A stretch of DNA of 64,000 nt from Callipepla californica brunnescens (lineage: Eukaryota > Chordata > Aves > Galliformes > Odontophoridae). The notes beneath the pieces are model-generated. The model was not told the origin of the DNA. It worked only from the letters and a program-made list of their open reading frames with translations, and did not search any database. The position numbers and the translations under genes are program-made. The stretch covers positions 6,945,775-7,009,774 of the forward strand of contig JALIRH010000008.1 of NCBI GenBank assembly GCA_023055505.1, read 5' to 3'. Within the stretch, counting starts at the first letter, position 1. Each line of letters opens with the position of its first letter. Positions 1 through 11,100 of the stretch are shown piece by piece.

Positions 1-1886
1 AGTAATTTTGGAACAAAGTATAATTATTTTGCTATTAACTTCAGCTGGTACAGGAACATCATGAAATATCCCCAAAGCGCACACCTCTAAATGACATTGG
101 TAAAGTGGTTAAAATCATTTGTGTAACAGTGAATATTAAAACAGGTTCTGTTTATTGAGAACTACTTACAGCTACTGGAGAGCAGTGTATTGAGGGAGGC
201 TATTAATTAACAAGACACCATGCATTAGTATGCACAAAGCCAATTCACTGCCCTAGAATTTGATTCCTCTTGCTGTCTCTTGCCCTCCACAGCCTCCATG
301 AGACCTCCAGTAAAGAGCTATGGGGCATCTCTGAATCCATTACCACCTGACTGCTCCTGCCACCATTTCTCCCAGTGCTTGGACCAACCCTATGTCCCTA
401 CTGCCCATCTGCTCCTCCTCTTCGAAAGGTCTTTTTTGTCCAAGTTAATCTCTTGTGGGCAGAGATAACTGAACAGACAGCCTGAACTGAATGGGGAGAA
501 GACCGGACTGAGCAGGCACCCTCCCCAGAAAGCCTGTCAGCTACCTGGCTCCTGGCAGCCTTTCCTCTGACAGCTTTATGGCCAATACTAAAGAGAATCA
601 ATATGAGGGCAAGGGGTTGACATTTCATTTTCTAAAAAGTGATCCATTGAGGGCCAATCACCAAGCAGTGTTTATCAGCCTTGAGAAGTGACAATTTTTT
701 TATAGGGGGAGGAGGGAAAGGAATCATCTCAAAGCAACTCGACAGGCTCAATTCTCCAAGGTGGCGACTCATAATTAGAAATCCAATGTATCCTGCTATC
801 AATCCTGCCTTAAATAATAAAGTGATCAATAAAAGCAAAGGGGAGATTAAGTCATCAAGCTCAGTGATGCTATTTTCTGTTGCAATGGCTTTTAATAAAC
901 CTGTCTCTCTGCATTACATTTTCATACGTTCTGCTCTTCTTTCTCACTGCCAGCATGGAGGCTTTGAGGTGAACACCCACAGAAAGCTATTACAATGCTT
1001 GACTACGTTCCAGATATTATAACCATAGTGACTTAACTGCTCTTTAAGACAATTTAAAGTAAGAGAGTAAATCAGGAGGAATTTGTGCACATTTATAGCT
1101 GATGCCATTAAACTGATCATCAGAGATTGACAAAACTTTTGTCCCTCAGATCCCACGCATCAGATGTGGTAACGGTACGTCCAATTTTATCTCTGAATTA
1201 CACTGAAGCGAAATCACGCTGATCTTAAATGAGACTGAACACTAACCTGAAGACAGAAACACACTGTTTCTGCTGCACTATCCTCCCATTTGCAGGGTTG
1301 TTCACTACCTGAATTTGGGGGAATCAACAAGTACTTGGTAGAAGACTATGGTTCTGCTTTGATTAAGTAACCATCAATTCATTCTGTTTACTGCATATGA
1401 TACTGAGTGTCTGTAGCTTCTGTTTTACAGTCATTTCCATACACACTGGAAGGACTAACCGAAGATTAATACAGACTCACACTGATTGAGACAAAATCAC
1501 AAGAACAGCAGCCTGATAGCTTTGTTCACAACAGTTGTGGATGTTTACTCCCTGTATAGCAGGAGTCAGTCCAAAAAATCTACTGCACCCATACCCATTA
1601 AACTTAACTTCAAATTACCCTAACCACAAATCTCTAGCTGGCTTGATTCTCAATGCCAGTTATTGGAATCACCTTTGCATTTCAAGAGCAAATAGAGCTG
1701 GAACTATTGCCATTACATCACATGCCGCCGTGGTACTAATGTTGAGAAGATCAAAGCTACATGGGAGAAGGCTTGTAATGCAAATGTACTGTTTATGATG
1801 CTAATCAAAGAATTTAGCTTTGTTTGGAAGAGACAAAAAGCTCCCTCATGAAAGAAATAGGGAGAGAGAGAAGCTTAAGTTCTTAC
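1..1886 (-). other. EPHA4: Intron 8 of EPHA4, 5' part (incomplete)
   Basis: This is intronic sequence downstream of the exon 8 donor, cut off by the window edge. It is AT-rich unique sequence with no recognisable exon, repeat or RNA gene. Short open frames at 280-468, 398-628 and 681-1022 have no recognisable protein features and I do not regard them as coding. The juxtamembrane exon should lie below position 1. Confidence 0.9.
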
Positions 1887-1998
1887 CTCCTGCTGATGAC
1901 AAAGGCTGCAATGAGAATGACCACAAGAACAACACTGCCAGCCACTGAAACAAGCAGCACTGTGGGATTGGTACCATCGCCAATGATGGGGGAAGGAA
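1887..1998 (-). CDS. EPHA4: EPHA4 exon 8: end of extracellular stalk and transmembrane helix
   Basis: This exon encodes the membrane anchor of the Eph receptor EphA4, a tyrosine kinase that binds ephrin-A and ephrin-B ligands in axon guidance and cell sorting. The 112-nt exon is entered in phase 1. It reads [14 protein letters not shown], then a hydrophobic run of about 23 residues ([20 protein letters not shown]), then VISRR, a basic stop-transfer sequence. This matches the EphA4 transmembrane segment closely and other Eph receptors poorly. The acceptor is a minus-strand CAG at 1999-2001 after a TTTCC tract. The donor GTAAGA begins at 1886. The exon ends in phase 2, so the next exon (juxtamembrane) lies off the left edge. 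If the donor were not used, the first in-frame codon spanning it would be followed at once by TAA, leaving a kinase-less membrane receptor. Paralogue assignment is from remembered family sequence; borders are read directly. Confidence 0.97.
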
Positions 1999-3066
1999 CT
2001 GGAAACAGAAAAGAGAGCATTAGTGTCAGACAACCTCAAAAAATCAGCCTAGGAAGCATTCAATGAGGCTTTCTGGCTTGTGAAGGCAGTTTATAGTACT
2101 ACTCAAATCTACTTTCAGGCTTTTATTATACAGTCATTTGACACAATTTTCCAAGAGGGCCCTAATTAGCTGAAGACATGATGTCTGATAATGATTTTGG
2201 GAAGTTCAGTTCACTGGGAACAAGGACTCACTCTCCTCCTCTCCTTCAGTGTTGCTCAGAGGGTATAATGGCTATTTCTTTTCACCTTCCTAATTGCTTT
2301 CCACTGTTCTCTTTCTTTTTCTCTCAGTGGGGACAGATGATCACTCCCCAACTGACAGGAAGAGAGTAAGTTGTCTTAAAATGTCTTCTGTCTTCCTGCT
2401 GGATTGATTATGTTTAGCTGTTAACATCATGAAGGATGTTGCCACAAACCGGCATGACCTTAAATTGATTACAACAAACCTCTGTGTCCAAAATAATACA
2501 TACTTGGTCACATCACCTTCCTGCCACTGAAAAGTAAACATTTTGGGAGGGAAATCTGCATGTTCTCTCAAACAAAGGGAAAACCTGTACTGACAACATA
2601 ATTCCAGCATTCTGTCTTTACATGACTGTGTAAGGGAAAGTGCAAGTACGAGGGCTGATGTAGGATATCTAGCTGATCTATGTCAATAGCTTGCAAAAGG
2701 GAGTAACAGGGTTCTATTCCCCTGCAAATTAGATGCCCCAAAAACATGTGCAAACATCTACATTTACATTTAACAAAATAGGTACATAAATCTCTCCGGC
2801 ATCGACGGCTTCTAAATATTTATAGAGTATATGTCTCCTTCTGCCATGCTGAAGTACTGTCATTGTTAGTGTTGAGAATACATCCGAACGGATGGCTAAG
2901 GTCAGATTTACCACATCTCTAATAGTCACGTAGCCACAGAGGAACACTTTCCCAGAATAAATATGCCATAATCTAGGCAACCAACAGGAAACTCCCAGTA
3001 CGCAGCTCGGTTACATTTTCACTCTTCACTTGAGGAAAAGAAGGATATCAGCAGGCACGTTATTAC
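1999..3066 (-). other. EPHA4: Intron 7 of EPHA4 (1068 bp)
   Basis: Bounded by GTAATA (donor, exon 7) and TTTCCAG (acceptor, exon 8). No repeats or coding sequence were recognised. Short open frames on both strands (2178-2369, 2341-2610, 2729-2980) look like chance. Confidence 0.93.
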
Positions 3067-3226
3067 CTGTGTTCGTTGTGAACTCAAACGGTCCACTGAA
3101 GTCTCCGTATCCTGCTGCTGTCCTGGCCCGCACATGAAATACATATGAAGTCAGGGGGTTCAAGCCTTTGATGTCAGTATTCCTGGAGGCTGTCTTCACA
3201 ATGCGATAGCTGCGCTCGTTTTGGTC
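3067..3226 (-). CDS. EPHA4: EPHA4 exon 7: second half of FNIII repeat 2
   Basis: The 160-nt exon is entered in phase 0 and encodes 53 whole codons plus one base. It starts [20 protein letters not shown], continues [20 protein letters not shown] and ends [13 protein letters not shown]. The L-x-P-x-T-x-Y-x-F/V-x-V-R-A pattern followed by G-Y-G-x-F-S is the hallmark of the F and G strands of a fibronectin type III domain, here the membrane-proximal one. In Eph receptors this domain links the ligand-binding head to the membrane and helps receptor clustering. The acceptor is TTAG next to 3226, preceded by a pyrimidine tract. The donor GTAATA begins at 3066. The final phase-1 G joins TT of exon 8 to make valine. 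The exon 7 to exon 8 intron is 1068 bp. Confidence 0.97.
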
Positions 3227-4388
3227 CTAACAAGAAAAAAATACAGTGGTGATCAAGAAAAATGCCTCACTGCTCCGTGAACCATGGAATCCCACTTTCT
3301 TGCCAAAAGGATGATGAAAGAAGATGAGTAACAGCCATGGAATTCTCAAAATATGTCCCGAGGGCTGCTGCTGTCCGCCCTGCTCAGTACCCCCAGCACT
3401 GAGCAAGCCAAAAAAGGAGTGATAAGATGGTAGGTGTGATGCTCATATATCACCCGATTACTTAAGAAATCACACAATGAAATCCTTTGGAAAACAGCCA
3501 AGCCTTCAAATATGAGCCTCCTGATGAGCAAACTTTTTACTCACTGGCACTCTCTTTTATTTTCTACCAGCCAGAAGCCATATAAAAAACTGATTTTATA
3601 TATATATATACACACACTGAAAAAAAAAAGGCTCAGAAAATCTCTTCCAGAAAGCCCAATCTTTAAAATGATTTCATTTTTGGCCAGAAAATCCATCAGA
3701 AAATGCATTAATCTAGCTTCCCTGAAAATCAGTTGCCTTTTTCTGTTTGTGTTAGGGAGGTAAGTGATTATCTTTATTTAAAAAAAAAAAAAGTGTGCAT
3801 GCATATGAGAGAGATCACGTGAGCCAGAGGAGGTAATTGTTCATTTTTGCAAGGGAGCTTCAAAGAAAATAGCTTTTTTCATAGTTCCATAGCTGAGAAG
3901 TTATTTGTAGGAATAACATCTCCCTCTAACATGGAAAGTATGAAGAATGTAATTTTCTTTCCTTATTCTCTATTAAAAGCCATCCAGCCCACACCATCAC
4001 TCTAAGCTATTGGCAAACAGATCGCATTATTATTACTGTCTTATATACTTCATTATTATACTTCTGTCTATGATGTAAAACTAATGTCTCACTTCTGCCC
4101 AACGTTATTGATTCTCATTATAAATATGCGTGCTGCAAAAGCTCAGTTCCTAGGTAAGAAAAAAACAACAAAAAAAACTGACGCCATACAGCTGGAACAG
4201 CCGATGAGTCTCATTATGTCAAGCAGCCACTCAAGTGCATGAAATCCTTAATTAAATGTTATTAAATTGAATCTATTTGGTTTCAAATGATGGAGTTCTA
4301 TCTGGAAATAAAACTGAAACTGAACAAAGTAAAAAGTTCTCCCCACATCCAAACAGAACTCCTGGTTTGTCTATTTTTTTAACAGTAC
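3227..4388 (-). other. EPHA4: Intron 6 of EPHA4 (1162 bp)
   Basis: Bounded by GTACTG (donor, exon 6) and TTAG (acceptor, exon 7). It is AT-rich, with a short TA/CA microsatellite at 3597-3617 and A-runs near 3620 and 3780. Nothing else was recognised. Confidence 0.93.
3597..3617. repeat. (TA)7(CA) microsatellite
   Basis: An alternating TA run passes into CACACAC, followed shortly by an A-run. Intron 6. Confidence 0.85.
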
Positions 4389-4513
4389 CTTCTCATAGTA
4401 TTTGACTTCGTACTCCAGGATGACTCCGTTTGGCCTGTCAGGCTCCAGCCACGCCAAGGCCACGCTGTGCCTCGTTATCTCTTTAGCCTGGATCAGCGCA
4501 ATCGGGGATGGTG
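4389..4513 (-). CDS. EPHA4: EPHA4 exon 6: first half of FNIII repeat 2
   Basis: The 125-nt exon is entered in phase 1 and leaves in phase 0. It reads [18 protein letters not shown], then [20 protein letters not shown], then YYEK. This is the A-to-C strand half of the second fibronectin type III domain. The conserved tryptophan (LAWLEP) and the N-G-x-I-x-x-Y-E-V-K-Y-Y motif are typical of Eph receptors. The acceptor is CAG at 4514-4516, preceded by an unusually long T-rich pyrimidine tract (4517-4560). The donor GTACTG begins at 4388. Read-through of the donor would add VLLKK and stop. The exon 6 to exon 7 intron is 1162 bp. The frame stays open upstream of the acceptor through the pyrimidine tract to an ATG at 4554-4556; this is treated as a separate finding and not as coding. 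Confidence 0.97.
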
Positions 4514-4761
4514 CTGACAAGGAAAAAAAAAAAAGCAAGAAAGAAAAAAAAAGCAAGAATTTAGTTTCAGTGAGGCTTTTTTTTTAATTGCAACGTAAGC
4601 AATTTCAGAAACTGTTTTTCTTGTGTGGGAATTGGAAGCATTAAGTATTTTTCTTGTTTTCCCCAACAAAATTGCATTTATTTTCTTTCTAATAAAGCTC
4701 TCTCTTGGATTTTAAGCAATACTATACAGGTAAGCTTTGCACTAATGCTATAGTTTCCTAA

Positions 4762-4808
4762 GCAGCATCATCAGGTCCCTTCCAACACCTACAATTCTGT
4801 GATTCTGT
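4762..4808 (+). mobile_element. CR1 non-LTR retrotransposon, 3' end remnant
   Basis: The stretch contains GGTCCCTTCCAAC, then CCTACAATTCTGTGATTCTG. This is the conserved 3' terminus of avian CR1 LINEs, which end in short ATTCTRTG-type repeats. Only about 45 bp are recognisable. The sequence 5' of it is too degraded for me to assign, so this is an old, severely 5'-truncated copy inserted opposite to EPHA4. It supports a bird (or other sauropsid) origin. Confidence 0.72.
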
Positions 4809-5580
4809 TTATGTTGCCCAGGTACAAGCCTCCACAAAACGGGAAAGTGCTAAAAGATTCTGCCTATTTGTTTTTGTAACCTTTGCTAGGCGCTGTGCAC
4901 AGTGCCTCAGACCAGAGCCAGATTTTGGCTCTGATCACTCCTTCCCAGTCAGAAGACACCGGAGATTGGTCCCCCACATGTGAAACTGGCACAACCTGGT
5001 CCTGTCCCATCTGACACTACATGAATGCGATGAATATAAAAAGCAGGACAGCACTGACGAGGATAAGGGCTGCATGATTTCTGGAAAATTTCTACTTATC
5101 AGCTAGCTATACTCAAAGACCCTATAAACTGTATCTGCATGCAGTAATAAGGGCTGCAACGAAGATGATAATGGAAAACATCTCACTGTGCACCCTGCAC
5201 TTTCAATAGAGCCCCCACTAATGCTGAAGTTCAGGTTTTTGACTGGTGGGAGGACAATGCATTCTCCCTTTGACTGTGACAGAAGCAAGCTCACGGCTAT
5301 GCTGGGGGAACAGTTTTTCTGGAGATTTATGAACCCGGCTGCCCCTCTCTTGCTGTTGTGTTGCTGTGTGGTCACGTCTCTGGCCAGCTGTTATCAAGCT
5401 CTTTTGATGCTAACAATAGCTGGTATAAATGGCAGAGTCTCCAGGGATAAGGAAGGACATTCATGAAATTTTTAATCTTATCTAACAAAGCTGTCCTGTA
5501 TAACCAGAGATTAGGGGTCTTCCTAAATTGAATATATTTCTTCTTTTGTCTCCTGAAGCTGGAGACATATTGCTTTTTTC

Positions 5581-5598
5581 TTTTTTTTTTTTTTTTTT
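5581..5598. repeat. Poly-T run (T18) inside a pyrimidine tract
   Basis: Eighteen T within a longer pyrimidine-rich stretch of about 60 bp (5573-5632). On the minus (transcribed) strand it reads poly-A. Intron 5. Confidence 0.85.
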
Positions 5599-5947
5599 GC
5601 CTTTTTCCCTTTCTTCTTTGTTTCTTTTTCTACCCTGAACTTCAGGACGACAATCCATGAAAGTGTTAAAGAGAGAAAAAAAGTATCCTTGAAACACATA
5701 TCCTTGAAAACTATCGAGAAAGACAAATAAATAAAACAGTCACAATAAATGAAAGGAAAATTGAACGTTGAAAGCCTCGGACTTACTTGACCATATCAGA
5801 CAGTTCTGATGGAAGTGAAAATAACCAGCAGACACCACAAAGTCACAAAAGGGTGTCTCCTCTTGATGTGAAACCATCAGGGAGCTGCTTCCTGATTTAC
5901 TATTTGACAGTTTGGCATCTCTGTTAGAAATGCCTCCAGAACCTTTC

Positions 5948-5966
5948 TTTTTTTTTTTTTTTTTTT
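5948..5966. repeat. Poly-T run (T19)
   Basis: Nineteen uninterrupted T in intron 5; poly-A in the direction of EPHA4 transcription. Confidence 0.85.
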
Positions 5967-6965
5967 GCCTGTCTCTCACATGCAAAGGCAAATACTGCCT
6001 GACAGAGGAGACTATAAACACAGCCAACAGGGAGGATCCAGGTGTGCTCCATCAAGTTGTATCTGTGGCAGGACTGCAAACCTCCTTAATAACCTCACAG
6101 TTCCTCAGCAGAGGACGTTTTTTTTTTTTCCCCCCTTGCAGTAAAAATGCTGCTCAGCTAATAAATTACAGATCAGTTTTGTTATCCTACACCGTACATG
6201 ACATTACTGATAAACCAACCAGAGAGCAATCTGCTTAGTTAATCCGTGCCTCATGCAGGGCAGACAGGCAATTCTTTTTACTGAGAATCTTTCACTTATG
6301 CCATTCTGACCTCAAGATTTGCAAACCAAAAGTTCACTTTCCCGCCTTCATCCTCTTTTTTTACCCTCCTCTGTTTCCCATTTCATTTCTGCAGGCTTTT
6401 AGATTGGAATTTACCGAGTCCCTCAATATTGGGCTGGTAAGTGCCATACGAAAGTGCATTTCTTCTCTGTTGTAAAATGGCCGTTTACTGCACAAGAATA
6501 TACATTAACTTCCACTCCTGGTGGAAGATGATCAGTTTTACACAGTTTCAAATGTGCTTCCTCGTATCTCAAAAATGAACAGCTGATCTTAGGCACTACT
6601 CCATATAGCAATAAACATGCTCCTGGCCTCTGGGAGGGGATAGGACTTGTACATCAATTCCTTTCTTAATTCTCTCTATTAGAACTGTAAGAACGGCCCT
6701 ACTTTTACCTTCCTGTCCTTTGCACCTATCAAATAGTAATCATTTTGCAACTTTATCCTATTTAAAATCTATTTTTCTGTCTCTGATGATGATCAATTTG
6801 CTTCCCAGTTTTTGTTTTGGCTGTATGTCCTGACTCTCCATATTCTGTACAAATCCTCAGTGCTGAAGTCCAACTACAGGACAAAGGATCCAGATAACAA
6901 GAGGTTGTCGAGGAGGCCTTCAGCATTTCTGCAGTACAGACCTTTACCGGTCTATCCCACAGGAT

Positions 6966-6989
6966 ATCCTTGAGGATATCCTCAAGGAT
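6966..6989. repeat. 24-bp perfect palindrome
   Basis: The half-site ATCCTTGAGGAT is followed directly by its reverse complement ATCCTCAAGGAT with no spacer. Imperfect copies of the same word flank it (AGGATATCC at 6961-6969 and AAGGATCTTGAGG at 6985-6996). It lies in intron 5. Confidence 0.9.
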
Positions 6990-8130
6990 CTTGAGGAACT
7001 GGGCTGAGTAACCACAGTTACTACTCACTGCGTAGATAAAATCCTCCTTTTTTGAATTTAGTTTCTCCAAATAGCCCTGCAAATCAAGTTTGTGTGTTTT
7101 CCATGATCCACCAGATGGCCACCAGGAGATGGGCCTTCTGGGAGAACATCAGCTCTGGTTTTCCTAGGTCCTCTACAGGCAGAGGCCTCAGCAGTACGCT
7201 GGACAAACAGGACATCACCGTGCCAGCTCATCGCAGCAATCCAGGCAGCAGGAACAGCCTTCTGGGTGAGCTCGTGCTAAATATTTACATTCTTTGTTCT
7301 TCTGCCTTTTGCCTCCAAATTGCCTCTTAGGGATGATGTGAAGATAAACACATAATGGCTAGTAAAATGATTCTTTGATCACGAGCACAGTAAAAGTCAG
7401 AACCTTTTCTTACATGTGCATGGACAACTGTTCATTACAGACATACATTCCTACATAAAACATATTGTGGATAGCTTGACCCAAAAGAACAGTGCACATA
7501 ACTCAGATATTCACAACAAAATCCCATAACACTTTTCTTTTCAGGATGGAAGACCTCTTTTGTCTTTCACCTTTTGCGCTTTCCTCTTCCCTACTCCCAG
7601 GTATTTGGAAAGGAATACTTCGCAAAACTTTGTTTCTAAACCATCACTGCTTATAAACTGTTCCTCCCCACACGCGCAGGCAGCACGCACGGCACTGCAG
7701 TGCTACCAGAGCAGCCCATTTCCCAGGGAAGAATGACGAGGCATCTTGGTATTCCAAAGGGGTCCCCTTGAACAAAGGCAGAGAGTGTAACTTTCTTAGT
7801 TCAAAGCTCAGCAGTTCTTCTCCCTCAAAAAACTCCACTCCCTACTGATGTGAATGTTGCAATTTTCTTTTATCTACTTCCTCAATAACCTGCCATTAAA
7901 CACCTACTAGTAGTTTTATTACTGCAGTTCTGAGCTTGTGGCCTACAGAGAGAGAAAGAGCACAGATGTACTGCAAAAACTTCACCCAAATGCCATAAAG
8001 TCATATCCCAAGGCTAATAAGTGCTGAATTATAACAGTTTTTGAAGCACTTTAAAGGATGGCAATGGCAGAGCGTCAGTTTTTCATTACCGGTTTAAATT
8101 AAGGGACAGGGGGTTGGGAGGAAAGACAAC

Positions 8131-8146
8131 TAAATAAATAAATAAA
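8131..8146. repeat. (TAAA)4 microsatellite
   Basis: Four TAAA units with a further imperfect unit 8 bp downstream. Intron 5. Confidence 0.8.
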
Positions 8147-11100
8147 GGAATAAATAGATGCAATAAAAACTCTGGCATGAAGGCATCCATGAGTGAACAC
8201 AGCCCTTTATGAAGCCATACAGAACATGAGTGCTCACACATCACAGACACACAATGCCCAGTCTTCTAGTGAAGATGCCTTCTTAACCACAGCAGGGTTT
8301 ACTTTCCACTCCCCATGATTTGAATTTAAATGGATCATGTTTACTCAAGGGGTCTTTCACTGATTGAAAAATATACCCACAGTTTGCACATTATCTCAGC
8401 TAAATTCAAATAACATATTTAAATTTAATTACTTGAAGCTTAGGGGTTTTCATGCTTTTCTTTTTTCCCTCAATTGCACACAACAACACTTATTTGTTCT
8501 TATCAATGGCCATGTGCTTTGTCAAGCATCAAAATTAAATGCTTGAAAGCACTAATGATGTTACTGTGATTAAGGGTTTTTACCTTCCAGGGTAGATACT
8601 AAAAGCCTGCTCCTTTATTAATTACTTAAAAATAAAAATAAAAAAAAATAATAAAAAGATCTCTGAGAATATAACACTGAAGAAAAGCCGTCTTAGAAAT
8701 CAAAAGAAGAAAATAAAAGATCTTGTACTAATTGGAACAAAACATTTCAGGAAACCTGGCACATTCTATGTTTTCTCTTTAAATATTTACCTTGCAATAC
8801 TGTGGGTTTTCTGCATGGCATTTTGTAAATTATATTACCAAATAATCTCACAGCAGGAAAAGGATATACAGCACAGAGAATCAAATATGTTTTTAATTAC
8901 TTCTAAAGGCCATGTTCTCCAGGCCAGATTCTGATCCCTTTTTAATGCAGGGAGCCACTTATTCTCCTATCTGCCACAGTGGCTTCAAATCAAGTGCAGG
9001 CAAAAGCATCCAGCCCCTCTCAGTTACACATACCAGCCTAAATGACAAAGACAACAGCTCTGCTCCTGCCCAAATCCTGCTTCCTACCAGTGCCCAGGCT
9101 GCTCACCTCCTGCCCAGACAGGTCACTATGATCACTACTGCATCCCTCACCAGAGCACAGGGGTGGTGGTGCTCCCACCAATCCACTTGCAAACAAAGGA
9201 GAACACATTCTACCATGCCCAAATTTCCAGACGTATGTATAGCATATGTGCAACCCATATACACACATAAGGACGAGCACTGGAAAGGTTTTCACACTCG
9301 TGAGCCTGTTTGCACACACCAAGCTTAGATGTCTCTGCACATCTGAGGAGCTGAGCAGGAGCCTGGCACCGCTCCTCGCAGCCGGGATGACAGCTACACA
9401 TCTCTCTGGGGTCCGGCACGACTGCAGGCTGGATGTGCACTTTCAAAATGAACCATGTACATATTGCAGTTTTGTTCATTAATCTCTGCGCATACATGAA
9501 GCAAACATTTGTACAAGTGATAACTGGGGCCAGGATAGGACTTGGATAAGGACCCAGAACGCTCAACTGAGCCACTGGAAGCCTCCCAAGGCATTCCCTA
9601 GCTCTCTGTCTTCCCAGAGCCAGTCTCTCCCTCCCCCAGGGAATGACGACCGGCTGAGAACTGCTCCCAGCCTGCAGACAGGACAGGCCAGGAGTCGGCC
9701 CAGCCCTTCCAAGCCTTGGCACTGAGAGAACAGACTTCACCAGTCTGCACCACTGGAGAAAAATGCCCAAGGTTATTCACCCACATCTGACAGCCCTGGC
9801 TGCCAGAACGTGAAGTGATGTGACAGCTGAGCTTGGCCTCTTTCCTCAGTCCCTCTATCCAGCCATAGTACTTCTGCAACCAACCAAGGCTTCCTTGGTA
9901 CTAGACACGATGCTGCTCAGGCAAAGAATCAGCTCAGCCACAGGACTCTCTCCCACAACATCTTCAACCCAAAACACGTCTTTCCTTTCTTCCAGGCTCC
10001 ACCACACAGAGCCTTTGAGCACTAAGAAAAACAAGTGACAAGCACTCAGACTTAGGGACCAGCCCACATCACTTACGTTCATAATGATGTATTCATAAAG
10101 GAAGGGGCTAGAAAATGAGATTTTAAAGACCGTTAACGCTGCATTATTACATTTTAAATATTTCCTCTGTTTTAAAGTTTTCATTTCTTGCCTCTCCCAA
10201 AAGAACCTGCACTGTAAATCTTGCCAAACCACAAAAGCTGGCTCTGACTTGCATCAAATCAAAAGCCTGCAGAAAAACCCAGGCTGTTACCAGCAACAAA
10301 TAGTAGTAGTTGAGAATTATTACAGTGCTGTATATTTACCATCCTACTCCAGTTCTTGGAGGCATGCAGTAACTGCTGAGGATCCATAAAGAGCCTGGCA
10401 ATTTTCTGGGCTGTGTGTGTCTGTTTTAGCATCAGAACTGCTCTCATTTTGATCAAACCCATTATAGGAGCTGAAGGCTGACCACAGTTCCCTATGGATC
10501 ACATCAGCAACTACAATGAAATGAGGGTGACGAAGACTTTCACAACCAGGAGGTGGCTTGCCCTGGCTGCTCCCTCCTGGGGACCAGCTCTTGGCACCGA
10601 TACGTTTTCAGCTGCTGGCCCTCCAACTGCAAAGGCCAAATCATGACGTCTGTTAATGCAATGCAGGTCTGGAGTAACTCCAGAGATCTGAATCTGCAAC
10701 CCACAATCCCAATGATTGCTTTCAACCAGAAGACTAGAAAATCTGCATAACATTTAGCAAGAGATCTGTATTGCAGCTCAAGCACGGGGTCTGTTTAGTC
10801 TGAGAACTGCTTGTTTTCTTCCCACTAGCTCGCTAAGAAATCCTGTTGGCATGTTCTGACAAGGATAACTTAATAGTTGCCAACAGTAACATGGCAGAAT
10901 ACAGTGTGTGCATTTCCTGTATGCATGAATGCCAGTTTAAAACAAACAGGAAAACAAGGCTTTCAGCGGAAAGCAATTTGTAAAAATCTGTCTGAACATT
11001 ACAATCACTTAAAAATCAGTAACATTTCTAAATGCTTAAACAATAACGATTAACACAAGGAGGGTGAACGTACTTCGTGCTGTAGATTGTTCTAAGAAAT

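Noticed and set aside
6762..7082. Minus-strand frame of 106 codons spanning the palindrome
   Set aside because: I considered a retrotransposon fragment, but no reverse transcriptase or endonuclease motif is visible and it does not continue on either side.
9210..9770. Longest open frame in the window (186 codons, minus strand)
   Set aside because: It has no recognisable domain or plausible splice partners, its composition is that of GC-rich random sequence, and other frames are also open here. It lies inside EPHA4 intron 5.
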